Source of the DNA: Saccharibacillus sacchari DSM 19268
GTDB lineage: Bacteria > Bacillota > Bacilli > Paenibacillales > Paenibacillaceae
Direction of reading: 5' to 3'
DNA length: 64,000 nt
Assembly: GCF_000585395.1 (NCBI RefSeq)
Contig: NZ_KK073875.1
Span: 3,695,307-3,759,306 of the forward strand
Part shown: piece by piece, positions 15,638 through 23,481 of the stretch
Layout of the letters: every line of letters begins with the position of its first letter
Numbering within the stretch: the first letter of the stretch is position 1
Notes under the pieces: generated by a model
The model's input: only the letters and a program-made list of their open reading frames with translations
The model's database searches: none
Told to the model about the DNA's origin: nothing
Position numbers and translations under genes: made by a program

Positions 15638-17311
15638 GTGGAAATCAGAACGATTCGTGCAGCGGACAATGCCGCGATCGAAGTCATCATCCGGGAATGC
15701 CTGATCGAATTCGGCGGCAACCGGGAAGGATTAGCCTGGCAGGACGATAGCCTGTCGGCACTATCCGCCTTCTATGCGGGAGACGATCGGGAATACTGGG
15801 TTGCGGTTGAAGACGGCGAAGTAATCGGCGGCTGCGGCATCGCGCCCTTTGCCGAGTCCAATAAAGTCTGCGAACTGCAAAAAATGTATCTTCTTGCCGG
15901 AGCGCGCGGGAACGGTACGGCAGGCAAGCTGCTTGCCATTGCATTGGAGTTTGCCGCATTGCATTATGAGGAGTGTTATTTGGAAACGCTGCAAACGATG
16001 GAAGCCGCCAATCGATTTTACCGGAAGAACGGTTTCCGGGAGTTGGATGCACCATTAGCGGGTTCGGAGCATTTTGCCTGCGACGCTTGGTATATTCGCT
16101 CGCTTCATACCGGTTGGAAATCCCGCCGGGTGAGCGAGATGGGATCGTCCGTATTCTCGAAAGTATTCGGATGGAAAGAAGAAGCGCAGCGTCTGGGAAA
16201 AGAAATGATCGACCTCAGCATCGGTACGCCGGATCATCCGCCCGCACCGGAAATACGCCAAGCTTTGAGCGAAGCGTCGCTGCGAGAAGATGTCTACGGT
16301 TATCCCGGTACGAGAGGCAGTGCGGAGTTCCGTAAACAAGCCGCGGCCTGGATGAAGCACCGCTTCGGCGCTAACGTTAATCCGGAAAGCGAACTGCTGC
16401 CGCTGCTAGGCTCGCAAGACGGACTTGCGCATCTGGCTCAAGCGGTCTGCAATCCGGGAGACCTGGCCATGGTGCCCGATCCCGGTTATCCGATCTATCT
16501 GGGAGCATTGAGACTGGCGGGAGTCGAGCCGTATAAGCTGCCCCTGAGGCGGGAAAACGGATTTTTGCCGGATCTGGATCATATTTCGGACGAAACGTGG
16601 TCGCGCGCTCGTTTTATACTGGTCGCCTTCCCCGGCAACCCGATCGGAGCCCTTGCCGATCAGGCTTACTTCGAGAAATTGATCGCCCTGGCTAAAAAAT
16701 GGAACGTGCTGATCGTCCACGATCTCGCTTATTCGGAATTGGGCTTCGGCGATTACCGCCCGATGAGCATCTTGCAACTTCCTGGCGCCAAAGACATCGC
16801 CGTCGAGTTGCATTCTTGTTCGAAAAGCTTCAACATGCCCGGCTGCCGGATCGGCTTCATTACCGGCAACGCCGAAGCCGTCGGAGCCTTGCGGGAACTG
16901 AAAGGCCATATCGATTTCGGCGTATTTGAACCCGTGCAGCAAGCGGCAATCGAAGCATTCCGCTTGGCGATGGAAGCTCCGGAGGGAGACCGAGGCGTAG
17001 CCCCGCTCTATGAAAGCCGGTGTGAGGTATTCCATCAAGCCCTAACGGAAGAAGGCTGGACGATCGACAAACCGGACGCCACCATGTTCCTTTGGGCAGA
17101 AATTCCGGAACGTTTCCGCGAGAACGGCCGTATCGGAAGCTCAAGCGCCTTCGCGGAAGAACTTCTTCTTGCCACAGGCGTGGCCGTTGTCCCGGGCGAA
17201 GCCTTCGGCGACGAAGGCGAAGGCTTTGTACGAATCGCGCTAGTACGCGAAGAAGAAACGCTGGTGGAAGCCGCGCGTCGGATCGGCCGATTTATTCGCG
17301 GTGAAATATAG
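15638..17311 (+). CDS. Fusion of a GNAT acetyltransferase and a PLP class I/II aminotransferase
   Basis: A single open frame of 557 residues. Residues 1-155 are a complete GNAT domain (IRTIRAADNAAIEVII, CELQKMYLLAGARGNGTAGKLL, ANRFYRKNGFREL). From about residue 167 the protein reads as a complete fold-type I aminotransferase: GSSVFSKVFGWKEE, DLSIGTPDHPP, PDPGYPIYLG, FPGNPIGA and the PLP lysine Lys396 in SCSKSFNMPG. The second part resembles LL-diaminopimelate/aspartate-type aminotransferases, normally a separate protein of about 390 residues. The GTG start follows AGCAGGAGGCGGA. No stop, frameshift or internal ribosome site was seen at the junction. Substrate unknown. Confidence 0.85.
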   Translation: MEIRTIRAADNAAIEVIIRECLIEFGGNREGLAWQDDSLSALSAFYAGDDREYWVAVEDGEVIGGCGIAPFAESNKVCELQKMYLLAGARGNGTAGKLLAIALEFAALHYEECYLETLQTMEAANRFYRKNGFRELDAPLAGSEHFACDAWYIRSLHTGWKSRRVSEMGSSVFSKVFGWKEEAQRLGKEMIDLSIGTPDHPPAPEIRQALSEASLREDVYGYPGTRGSAEFRKQAAAWMKHRFGANVNPESELLPLLGSQDGLAHLAQAVCNPGDLAMVPDPGYPIYLGALRLAGVEPYKLPLRRENGFLPDLDHISDETWSRARFILVAFPGNPIGALADQAYFEKLIALAKKWNVLIVHDLAYSELGFGDYRPMSILQLPGAKDIAVELHSCSKSFNMPGCRIGFITGNAEAVGALRELKGHIDFGVFEPVQQAAIEAFRLAMEAPEGDRGVAPLYESRCEVFHQALTEEGWTIDKPDATMFLWAEIPERFRENGRIGSSSAFAEELLLATGVAVVPGEAFGDEGEGFVRIALVREEETLVEAARRIGRFIRGEI

Positions 17312-17355
17312 AGGTAAAAGATAAACGTATGTCCGTAGCGTTCTTTTGGCAAGAA

Positions 17356-17633
17356 CCACATATAAAAAAAGCTGCTCTCTAATCGTAGAGAGCAGCCAAC
17401 CTGTAGAGAAAGTCTAGCGTAACTGGAAGCCAGAAGGCGGAGAGAGAAATTCAGTGAAAGACGCCTTTGAACTCGGAAAACTCCTTATTTCAATCCCATC
17501 CATTTTCCGAGTGAGACAGCGTCTTGAACGAATTTCTCTCGGAGCTTTCTGGTTTCCCCCTCGCCCATGTAACTTTTTCGACATCTTGAGAGCTGCTCTC
17601 CAATCATAGAGAGCAGCTTCTTTTTATATGTGG
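17356..17633. repeat. Dispersed long-hairpin element, copy 2 (reverse)
   Basis: Largest arms of the family: CCACATATAAAAA (from 17356) pairs with TTTTTATATGTGG (to 17633), each followed inward by a GCTGCTCTC...GAGAGCAGC hairpin that can act as a terminator in the outward direction. Inside, the stem is GAAGCCAGAAGGCGG with GAGCTTTCTGGTTTC, different from copy 1 yet still paired. The apical stem is ACTCGGAAAA/TTTTCCGAGT. It lies between two converging genes. Confidence 0.85.
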
Positions 17634-17651
17634 AAAGCTTCAGGCAATTCG

Positions 17652-18137
17652 TTAAGCAGCCGCTTGCGCAGAAGCAACGCGACCTTGCGGCGGAAATATT
17701 TTCATGAAGATCGCGCGCGTAACCGGACCCACAATTACCAGTTGCAGCGGAAGCGCACAGATAAAGTTTGTCCATAAACTATGAGCATACGCCTCGCCCA
17801 GACCCGAAGCAAAACCCGCATGAGTCAAAGCTCCGTACATCGACATGAAAATCACCATTCCAAGTACCATGAAGCATGAAATCGTCAGCACTTTTTGGAT
17901 TACCGGCGCGCCGGGTTTGACCAAACGCCCCGCGATTTTTTTGGCTAGCGGACCTACGATGAAGAGATCCAGCACCAAAGCCACTACAAAAGCTGGAAGG
18001 TAGCCAATCGCCATCATGCGCAGTGCCTCCCAAGCAAACCCTTGCATGAGCAGCACGTTATAAATGGTCATGCCCAGTACCATCAGCGCGCACATCATCG
18101 TCGTGAAGATCAAATTTTCCTTTTTGTTTTTACCCAT
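17652..18137 (-). CDS. DUF2798 membrane protein, two-repeat form
   Basis: 161 residues with four hydrophobic helices arranged as two similar halves (TMMCALMVLGMTIYNVLLMQG and LTISCFMVLGMVIFMSMYGAL), each ending in an IVGP motif (FIVGPLAKKIAG, VIVGPVTRAIF). This is the DUF2798 layout. The ATG at 18137 follows AAGGAG; a start at 18158 is possible in frame. It is transcribed away from a MarR gene, with palindromes between them, so it is a likely target of that regulator. Its transport or other role is unknown. Confidence 0.85.
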   Translation of the reverse strand: MGKNKKENLIFTTMMCALMVLGMTIYNVLLMQGFAWEALRMMAIGYLPAFVVALVLDLFIVGPLAKKIAGRLVKPGAPVIQKVLTISCFMVLGMVIFMSMYGALTHAGFASGLGEAYAHSLWTNFICALPLQLVIVGPVTRAIFMKIFPPQGRVASAQAAA

Positions 18138-18172
18138 TTCTCTGCTCCTTATGCCCAAGCTTTGTTTTTATT

Positions 18173-18225
18173 GTCCACTTGGTTTACAATATCACTAGGA
18201 AAGAAATAATGTCAACCTAGTTGAC
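18173..18225. promoter_or_regulatory. Paired operator-like palindromes between DUF2798 and marR
   Basis: GTCAACCTAGTTGAC (18211-18225) is a perfect 6-3-6 palindrome, and GTCCACTTGGTTTAC (18173-18187) is a diverged copy 38 bp away. Both lie in the divergent promoter region, one near each start. This is the usual arrangement for a MarR dimer that represses itself and its neighbour. Confidence 0.65.
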
Positions 18226-18260
18226 GAAGATCCATGATCTTCTGACAGGAGTGCGGATTC

Positions 18261-18680
18261 ATGAATATGAACAAAGCTTCTTCGACCACTTTGATTGACC
18301 TGATGAGCGACAAGCATCTTTTTTTGCGGAAAAAGGTGGCGGAATTGGATGGAGAAGAACTCAATCGAACGGAAACGCATATTCTGGCTGTCGTCGAAAC
18401 GGCCGTAAAAGTCTCGATTTCGGAGATTGGAAGAGCCGTTAATCTGACTCGTCAGGGTACGCATAAAAGTGTGTTGGGTTTGATTGAACGCGGTTATCTG
18501 GAAGAATCGCAGGATACCGCTAACCGTCGTGATCGCTATGTGCGCTTAACAAGCAAGGGACAGCAGGCTTGCGATCGTCAACTGGCAGTCAAACGCGAGT
18601 TGGAACTTGAGATCGCGCAAAAGCTAGGGCAAGAACATGTTGAATGGCTCAAACGGCTGCTTGTCGAAGAGTGGATTTGA
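18261..18680 (+). CDS. MarR-family regulator
   Basis: 139 residues with a winged helix: VSISEIGRAVNLTRQGTHKSVLGLIERGYLEESQDTANRRDRYVRLTSKG, where DxxNRRDRYVRLT is the wing. The ATG follows GACAGGAG. It is divergent from the DUF2798 gene and probably controls it through the palindromes between them. A bidirectional terminator follows. Confidence 0.88.
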   Translation: MNMNKASSTTLIDLMSDKHLFLRKKVAELDGEELNRTETHILAVVETAVKVSISEIGRAVNLTRQGTHKSVLGLIERGYLEESQDTANRRDRYVRLTSKGQQACDRQLAVKRELELEIAQKLGQEHVEWLKRLLVEEWI

Positions 18681-18711
18681 GATGTTCTTATGATGTTCCG
18701 ATGATACGAAG

Positions 18712-18757
18712 AAAAAGACTTGAAGACACGCTCTGAAGCGGTCTTCAAGTCTTTTTA
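18712..18757. terminator. Bidirectional terminator between marR and the hydrolase
   Basis: AAAAAGACTTGAAGAC pairs with GTCTTCAAGTCTTTTT, giving T-runs on both strands between converging genes. The stem shares TTGAAGACACGC with the end of the MITE-like element at 14855. Confidence 0.85.
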
Positions 18758-18780
18758 ATGAATGAGTGTCTGCGTGACGT

Positions 18781-19749
18781 TTACTGGATATTGCTCTCGA
18801 CATCTTGGTACAGGCTGTTATGAAAAATCTCCGCGTCGCTGCCTTTGAAAGCTTCGGCGGCTTCGGCGTTTCCTTGGAGATGCCACATGAACCATGCCGT
18901 CATATAGCCGTCGATGGCTAGGTAGCTATCGCCGTGATCGATGCCTTTTTTTCGGGCGATCATTTTTTCGACGGAATCCGGAAGGGCCGCGTAATTGGCT
19001 TGAAGCGCCCATAACGGCGTGATGCCTTGTCCTTCCGTTAAGGTGATATTGTCGGCGGTTCCGGCATCGAAGCTGCCCGTGCCCGCGGTCAGGAAAGTCG
19101 GAATGTTGATCTTCGACAGATCGTAGCTCCATTCCGTGCCGAATACGCTTTCTTGTCCCCAATACGGAGAGGTAGGACTGACCGCGTATAAAGCTTTGTA
19201 CTTGTTGCCGTGAGGCTGGGACGTTACCGCATTGATTGCTCCGACGCCGCCCTGCGAGTGGCCGCCGATTCCGATGTTTTGCGTATCGACTTTTCCGTAA
19301 AAGATGCTGCTGCCGTCTTCGTTCAGTTTTAATAGGAACTCTAAGGTTTCTTCTGAAGAAGCGCCGGTTCGCGAATTGTTGTCTTCGTTGCCCACCACGA
19401 TAAATCCCCAAGAAGCCAGATGCTCGAAAAAGGCCGGGTATCCGCTTGCCGGGGTGCCGCTTCCGTTGGCAATGACCACGACCGGATAAAGGGCATTCTC
19501 TTTTTCTAAATCCGCCGGATACCAAATTTCGTGTTTTTGGACAGCCGCGTCGTCAACCTTGAATTCCGCAAACGACACTTTTTCTTCGCCTGGTTCCGTA
19601 TATCGCTTTTCGATCGGCTGCTCTGTTTGCGTGAACTTATAATAGTGCGCATTTTTGTATTTTGAAAATGCAAACAGTCCTGCGATCAATAAAGCAATAA
19701 TGATCACGATAATCAACAAGATTTTCAGAATCGTTTTTAAAACTTTCAT
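18781..19749 (-). CDS. Membrane-anchored alpha/beta hydrolase (chlorophyllase/PET-hydrolase-like fold)
   Basis: 322 residues. A hydrophobic N-terminal helix (about 5-27, LKILLIIVIIIALLIAGLFA) anchors or exports it. The nucleophile elbow is GIGGHSQGGVGA, and VVVIANGSG holds the oxyanion strand; the likely acid and His lie in GSFDAGTADN and GIDHGDS. The fold resembles the extracellular dienelactone/chlorophyllase-like group. It lies downstream of the second hydrolase in the same direction, separated by a perfect palindrome. Confidence 0.82.
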   Translation of the reverse strand: MKVLKTILKILLIIVIIIALLIAGLFAFSKYKNAHYYKFTQTEQPIEKRYTEPGEEKVSFAEFKVDDAAVQKHEIWYPADLEKENALYPVVVIANGSGTPASGYPAFFEHLASWGFIVVGNEDNNSRTGASSEETLEFLLKLNEDGSSIFYGKVDTQNIGIGGHSQGGVGAINAVTSQPHGNKYKALYAVSPTSPYWGQESVFGTEWSYDLSKINIPTFLTAGTGSFDAGTADNITLTEGQGITPLWALQANYAALPDSVEKMIARKKGIDHGDSYLAIDGYMTAWFMWHLQGNAEAAEAFKGSDAEIFHNSLYQDVESNIQ

Positions 19750-19809
19750 AAGTAAACGTCCTCCGGTTTATTGTTATGCCGATTTCTATGCCCGATGATT
19801 CGCGGGAGG

Positions 19810-19862
19810 CTAGGGCGTGTACGCAAAATCTGCTCCCATCGGAGTTTGCGTACACGCCCTAG
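19810..19862. repeat. 53 bp palindrome sharing ends with the MITE-like element
   Basis: CTAGGGCGTGTACGCAAA and its exact reverse complement flank a 17-base loop. The first 11 bases (CTAGGGCGTGT) equal the end of the MITE-like element at 14709-14719, and the same word occurs alone at 37451-37461. It lies between two hydrolase genes and could also act as a weak attenuator. It may be the smallest form of one mobile family. Confidence 0.6.
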
Positions 19863-19875
19863 ACGACAGCCTTTT

Positions 19876-20862
19876 TTACTTGACCGGCAGATACATGTCC
19901 AAATATTGTTCCACGCTCTCCATATACTTCGCGTATAAAGCCGTATCGTTCTGAAGCGCATGCCCCGAGTGCGGGAATTCGATATACTCGTGCGGCACGT
20001 TATTTTTTTCCAACGCCCGCACGAGATGCTTGGACGCGTCAAACGGGCTGACTTTGTCATAGACGCCGTAAGCGATCACGCTGGGCACCGAATTTTCGTC
20101 CACCCACATATAAGCCGAGATCGGCTTGATCGCTTCTTCGTAGGCTTCCGTTCCGAACATGTCCGCGGTGATCTCGGAGCCGGACATGACTGAAAACAAC
20201 CCGGCTGCCGCCTCCGGATTCTGATCCAGTCCGTAGACCGACCAGTCCTCCGGATAAAAGCTCGACGGACCTACCGCTTCGAACATCATCTTTACCGGAA
20301 TCGGCGATTCGGCCGCGTCGCGGTAAGCATATAACATCGCCAGCGTCCCGCCCGCCGAACCTCCGGAGATCGCCATCGAATCCAGATCGTAGCCTAACTT
20401 TCCGGCTTCTTCGACAACGGCGGGAATGCTGCTTTTGATCTCTGTCGATTGCGAGTACACGCTGGCTTGGGGATGCCGTTCATTGCGCAAGGTGTAATTG
20501 ATGCCTGCCGCGACGTAGCCTTTGGAAGCCAGCCACTTGAGCATGTCCGCATCATCCGATTTGTCGCCTGTCGTGAATCCGCCGGCATGCAGATATACGA
20601 CAAGACCGTAAGCGTCCTTGCTCTGATCGGCAGGCAGGTAAAGATCGAATTTGTTCGCGTCGCCGTCCCCGTAGGATAGATCCGTATGGATCGTGCCCGT
20701 TTCGTCGTTCCAGTCTACCGTATACTTTTTTAATGCCGGAGCCGCGTAAGTGAGCTTGAACACCGCCGATCCCGCAAAAGAAAGGATAAATGCGCCTACG
20801 CACAGCAGGATGAACAGGCCGGTTTTATGTTTCTTCTTTTTGATTTTTTGTTCGCTTCTCAT
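19876..20862 (-). CDS. Membrane-anchored esterase/lipase (alpha/beta hydrolase)
   Basis: 328 residues from the ATG at 20862; the frame extends further upstream but that part is not protein-like and overlaps another ORF. An N-terminal Lys-rich stretch and helix (about 12-32) anchor it. The GGSAGGTLA elbow and VVYLHAGGFTTGDKSD (a His-Ala-Gly-Gly oxyanion loop) mark the carboxylesterase/hormone-sensitive-lipase branch; FPHSGHAL holds the catalytic His. The start overlaps the stop of a small membrane ORF by 4 bp (ATGA), so translation is coupled. Confidence 0.83.
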   Translation of the reverse strand: MRSEQKIKKKKHKTGLFILLCVGAFILSFAGSAVFKLTYAAPALKKYTVDWNDETGTIHTDLSYGDGDANKFDLYLPADQSKDAYGLVVYLHAGGFTTGDKSDDADMLKWLASKGYVAAGINYTLRNERHPQASVYSQSTEIKSSIPAVVEEAGKLGYDLDSMAISGGSAGGTLAMLYAYRDAAESPIPVKMMFEAVGPSSFYPEDWSVYGLDQNPEAAAGLFSVMSGSEITADMFGTEAYEEAIKPISAYMWVDENSVPSVIAYGVYDKVSPFDASKHLVRALEKNNVPHEYIEFPHSGHALQNDTALYAKYMESVEQYLDMYLPVK

Positions 20863-20999
20863 AAGAAATTGCCTCCGAACAAAGATCCTCCGACCATTAA
20901 GTTGAGGAATGCGCGCACGGCAAGCCTTCCCGAAATCCATCCGACCACCAGGATCGCTGCTAAAATAACTATTCGTTTCGTCGTAAAAAGTTTCGTCAT
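20859..20999 (-). CDS. Small membrane protein, coupled to the esterase
   Basis: 46 residues: MTKLFTTKR, then one hydrophobic helix (IVILAAILVVGWISG) and a Gly/Phe-rich tail. The start has an excellent AAGGAGAG site, and the stop overlaps the ATG of the esterase (TTATGAG). These two points make a real gene likely despite the size. No family is recognised. It could aid membrane insertion or act with the esterase, or it may be a translated leader. Confidence 0.65.
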   Translation of the reverse strand: MTKLFTTKRIVILAAILVVGWISGRLAVRAFLNLMVGGSLFGGNFL

Positions 21000-21040
21000 C
21001 GTTCTCTCCTTCATTCTTGTTCAAGAGGCGTACGGAACTC

Positions 21041-21069
21041 TTGACAATTTGTTGTCGCAGATATACGCT
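21041..21069 (+). promoter_or_regulatory. Promoter candidate for tetR
   Basis: TTGACA (21041-21046) and TACGCT (21064-21069) are 17 bp apart; TATACG two bases earlier is an alternative -10. It lies between the divergent small membrane ORF and the TetR gene. Confidence 0.45.
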
Positions 21070-21154
21070 ACCGACGTGCCAAATGTACCAACCCTTATAG
21101 GCAAGATCAAGACTTAAGGCGAAAATGGCACAGATCGGGAGTGGATGTACCATC

Positions 21155-21661
21155 ATGAACAACGAAGAAAAAAATACGTTTGCGAAAGAACAAATAACGG
21201 AAGCGTTTTTGCGTTTATTGAAAGATAGCGAGCTGTCCCAAATCACGATTGTTCAGATCACGACGGAAGCTCAGGTGAGCCGAAATTCGTTTTACCGAAA
21301 CTATCAAGATAAAGAGGAAATTCTGCTCCAACATATCAAGCATTTAATTACGCGGTGGAATGCGGAATACGACTTGAACAATAACCAGTCAGACAAAGAA
21401 ATGTTCGGAAGCTTATTTCATCATTTGAAAGAAAAACGGGATTTTTATCTATTGCTCAAAAAGAGAAATCTGTTTCATTTGTTTTTGAACGTTTTTGTCG
21501 AGATTTACGGAGCAAAGCGTGAATATGACAATATGGGAGCCTACGCGGCGTCTTTTATCGCTTACGGCGTGTACGGCTGGATTGAGGAATGGATCGGCCG
21601 CGGCATGCAGGAATCGGCGGAAACGATGTCGGCGCTTTTGGCGACGAGCGGGATGAAATGA
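21155..21661 (+). CDS. TetR/AcrR-family regulator
   Basis: 168 residues. The N-terminal HTH reads ITIVQITTEAQVSRNSFYRNYQDKEEILLQHI, a typical TetR helix-turn-helix; the C-terminal half is a helical ligand domain with YGVYGWIEEWIGRGM. Two starts are possible, ATG at 21125 and ATG at 21155; the latter gives a usual N-terminus. It is divergent from the small membrane ORF/esterase/hydrolase group, which is its likely target. Confidence 0.83.
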   Translation: MNNEEKNTFAKEQITEAFLRLLKDSELSQITIVQITTEAQVSRNSFYRNYQDKEEILLQHIKHLITRWNAEYDLNNNQSDKEMFGSLFHHLKEKRDFYLLLKKRNLFHLFLNVFVEIYGAKREYDNMGAYAASFIAYGVYGWIEEWIGRGMQESAETMSALLATSGMK

Positions 21662-21749
21662 TTTCGGAATTCTGTTGTAAAATCACGGCTTGAAGGTTTA
21701 TATTTTTCTTATCCGAATTGCCTTCAAGGCGTCGAAAGGGGTAGAGAGT

Positions 21750-22277
21750 ATGGGAGATCGCTTGGGCTTACTGGTTGTGGACGTGCAAAATGCCATGTTT
21801 GAAGCGGAGGAACCGATCTATCAGGGCGAGGAAGTCACGCAGCGGATTGCAGGCTTGCTGGAACAAGCGCGAACGGCGGATGTTCCGGTCATTTTCATTC
21901 GCCATACCGAAGCGGAAGGGCCTTTAGCGGAAGGCAGTCCGAGCTGGCAGATTCATGATACCGTTGCGCCGCAGCCGGGTGAATCCATTTTTCAAAAAGA
22001 GACGCCCGATTCGTTCGAACAGACGCCGTTGAATACGCATCTTCAGGAGATCGGCGTCAATCGGCTGGTGATCGTGGGCATGCAGACGGATTATTGCATC
22101 AATGCAACTTCTCGGCGGGCCGCGGAACTCGGTTATCGTCCGATCCTCGTCAGCGATGCGCATACCACCGTCGATGAGGGAGGAGAGACGGCAAAGGAAA
22201 TCATAGCTCGCTATAATGGAGAGCTGGCCGACTTTTCCGTTGAACTTCAACCCGCTTCGCGAATCTCGTTTGGCTGA
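21750..22277 (+). CDS. Cysteine hydrolase, isochorismatase family
   Basis: 175 residues with the family triad positions: Asp in LVVDVQNAMF, the central FIRHTEAEG/LAEGSPSW region, and the nucleophile Cys in GMQTDYCINATSRRAAELGY. Family members split amide or enol-ether bonds (isochorismate, nicotinamide, N-carbamoyl compounds); the substrate here is open. The ATG at 21750 is preferred over the upstream frame because of the family start DRLGLLVVDVQ and the GGGGTAGAGAG before it. Confidence 0.87.
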   Translation: MGDRLGLLVVDVQNAMFEAEEPIYQGEEVTQRIAGLLEQARTADVPVIFIRHTEAEGPLAEGSPSWQIHDTVAPQPGESIFQKETPDSFEQTPLNTHLQEIGVNRLVIVGMQTDYCINATSRRAAELGYRPILVSDAHTTVDEGGETAKEIIARYNGELADFSVELQPASRISFG

Positions 22278-22299
22278 AACGTGCGATTCGACTTGAAAC

Positions 22300-22334
22300 A
22301 GAGCCCCGGTTCATTGCGAGCCAGGGCTTTTTGC
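22300..22334 (+). terminator. Terminator after the isochorismatase-like gene
   Basis: AGAGCCCCGG pairs with CCAGGGCTTT around an 11-base loop, followed by TTTTTGC. Confidence 0.75.
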
Positions 22335-22447
22335 TTTGAACGTTGAATACATAAAAATGTGATTTCAACAATTCCATTGACAAAAATTCATCCGCTAGGC
22401 AATATAAATAAAGGATCTTTATAAAGTAGTTGAAGAACGGAGGCATA

Positions 22448-23452
22448 ATGAAAAGAGCAGATACGACGCTGATGAAGGAGATCAATCTGAACACGGTGCG
22501 GCGAACGCTAAAACGGATGGAAATCGCAACCAAGCCGCAATTGGCGGCGGAGACCGGATTAAGCGTAGTCACCGTGGCCGCGCTTGTACGAGAGCTGGCA
22601 GAGCGCGGGGAGCTGAACGAAGAGGAAACAGGAACCTCTACGGGCGGGCGTCCGGCTACGGTTTACCGCTTCGATTACGCTTATCGTCTAGCCCTGTCGC
22701 TGCATCTTCATGAGCGCGAAGGCATCGATACGGTATTCGCTTCCGTCGTGGATCTTCGCGGCGATATAAGGAAACATGAAGAACGGCTTTTTGATAAGCT
22801 GGATCGGGACTCCTTTTTGCGCTGGATCAAGAATTTGATGCAAGCTTATCCGCAGATTCAAACAATTGGGCTAGGGATTCCGGGTCAAGCGGTGGAAGGG
22901 CGGATCGAAGTGAGCAGCCATGATAGGTTGCGCGGAACCTATCCGGCTAAGTGGATCGAGGAACATTTTGGCGTGGCGGTGTTGCTGGAGAATGACGTCA
23001 ATGCGGCACTGCATGGTTATTTGTTAGAGGGATCCAGCGAGCAAGAGGGCGAGGAGGGCATGGTTATTGGACTTTATTTTCCGACTAAATACCCTCCCGG
23101 CATGGCAATCTCTTGGAACGGAACGTTAATCGGCGGCAAGCGCGGAATGGCAGGCGAGGTTAAATATTTGCCGTTGGATATCGATTGGAGCCGACCGCCG
23201 ACGGGAGAAGCCTGGAACGAGACCGTTTGCCGGATCGTGCATACCGCTTGCGTCGTATTGGCGCCGGAACGTGTCGTGCTCTACGGCGCGCAGACGGATG
23301 CCGTGTCGTGGACAGCTTGCTGGAACGCTTATGTTCGCCGCTATCCGCTGCCTGCCGAGCCTGACCTTCAATGGTCGGAACGCTTTGCGGAGCATTTTGC
23401 TTCAGGATTGCGCAATTTGGCACTGAAGACGTTGGAGCCGAAGATTTTATAA
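22448..23452 (+). CDS. ROK-family transcriptional regulator
   Basis: 334 residues. The N-terminal winged helix (RTLKRMEIATKPQLAAETGLSVVTVAALVRELAERGEL) is followed by an ROK sugar-kinase-like domain with GLGIPGQAVEGRIEV, LLENDVNAALHGY and MAGEVKYLP. The zinc-type cysteine cluster of active ROK kinases is not seen, so a regulatory role is likely. The ATG at 22448 sits after CGGAGGCATA. It is followed 29 bp later by an MFS gene; the usual interpretation is sugar-responsive control of that transporter. Confidence 0.85.
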   Translation: MKRADTTLMKEINLNTVRRTLKRMEIATKPQLAAETGLSVVTVAALVRELAERGELNEEETGTSTGGRPATVYRFDYAYRLALSLHLHEREGIDTVFASVVDLRGDIRKHEERLFDKLDRDSFLRWIKNLMQAYPQIQTIGLGIPGQAVEGRIEVSSHDRLRGTYPAKWIEEHFGVAVLLENDVNAALHGYLLEGSSEQEGEEGMVIGLYFPTKYPPGMAISWNGTLIGGKRGMAGEVKYLPLDIDWSRPPTGEAWNETVCRIVHTACVVLAPERVVLYGAQTDAVSWTACWNAYVRRYPLPAEPDLQWSERFAEHFASGLRNLALKTLEPKIL

Positions 23453-23481
23453 AACTTATGGATGCGTAAAAAGGAAGGAAG

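Noticed and set aside
19876-21246. Long form (456 residues) of the esterase
   Set aside because: The upstream part overlaps the better-supported 46-residue ORF and has no protein-like features; the ATG at 20862 is preferred.
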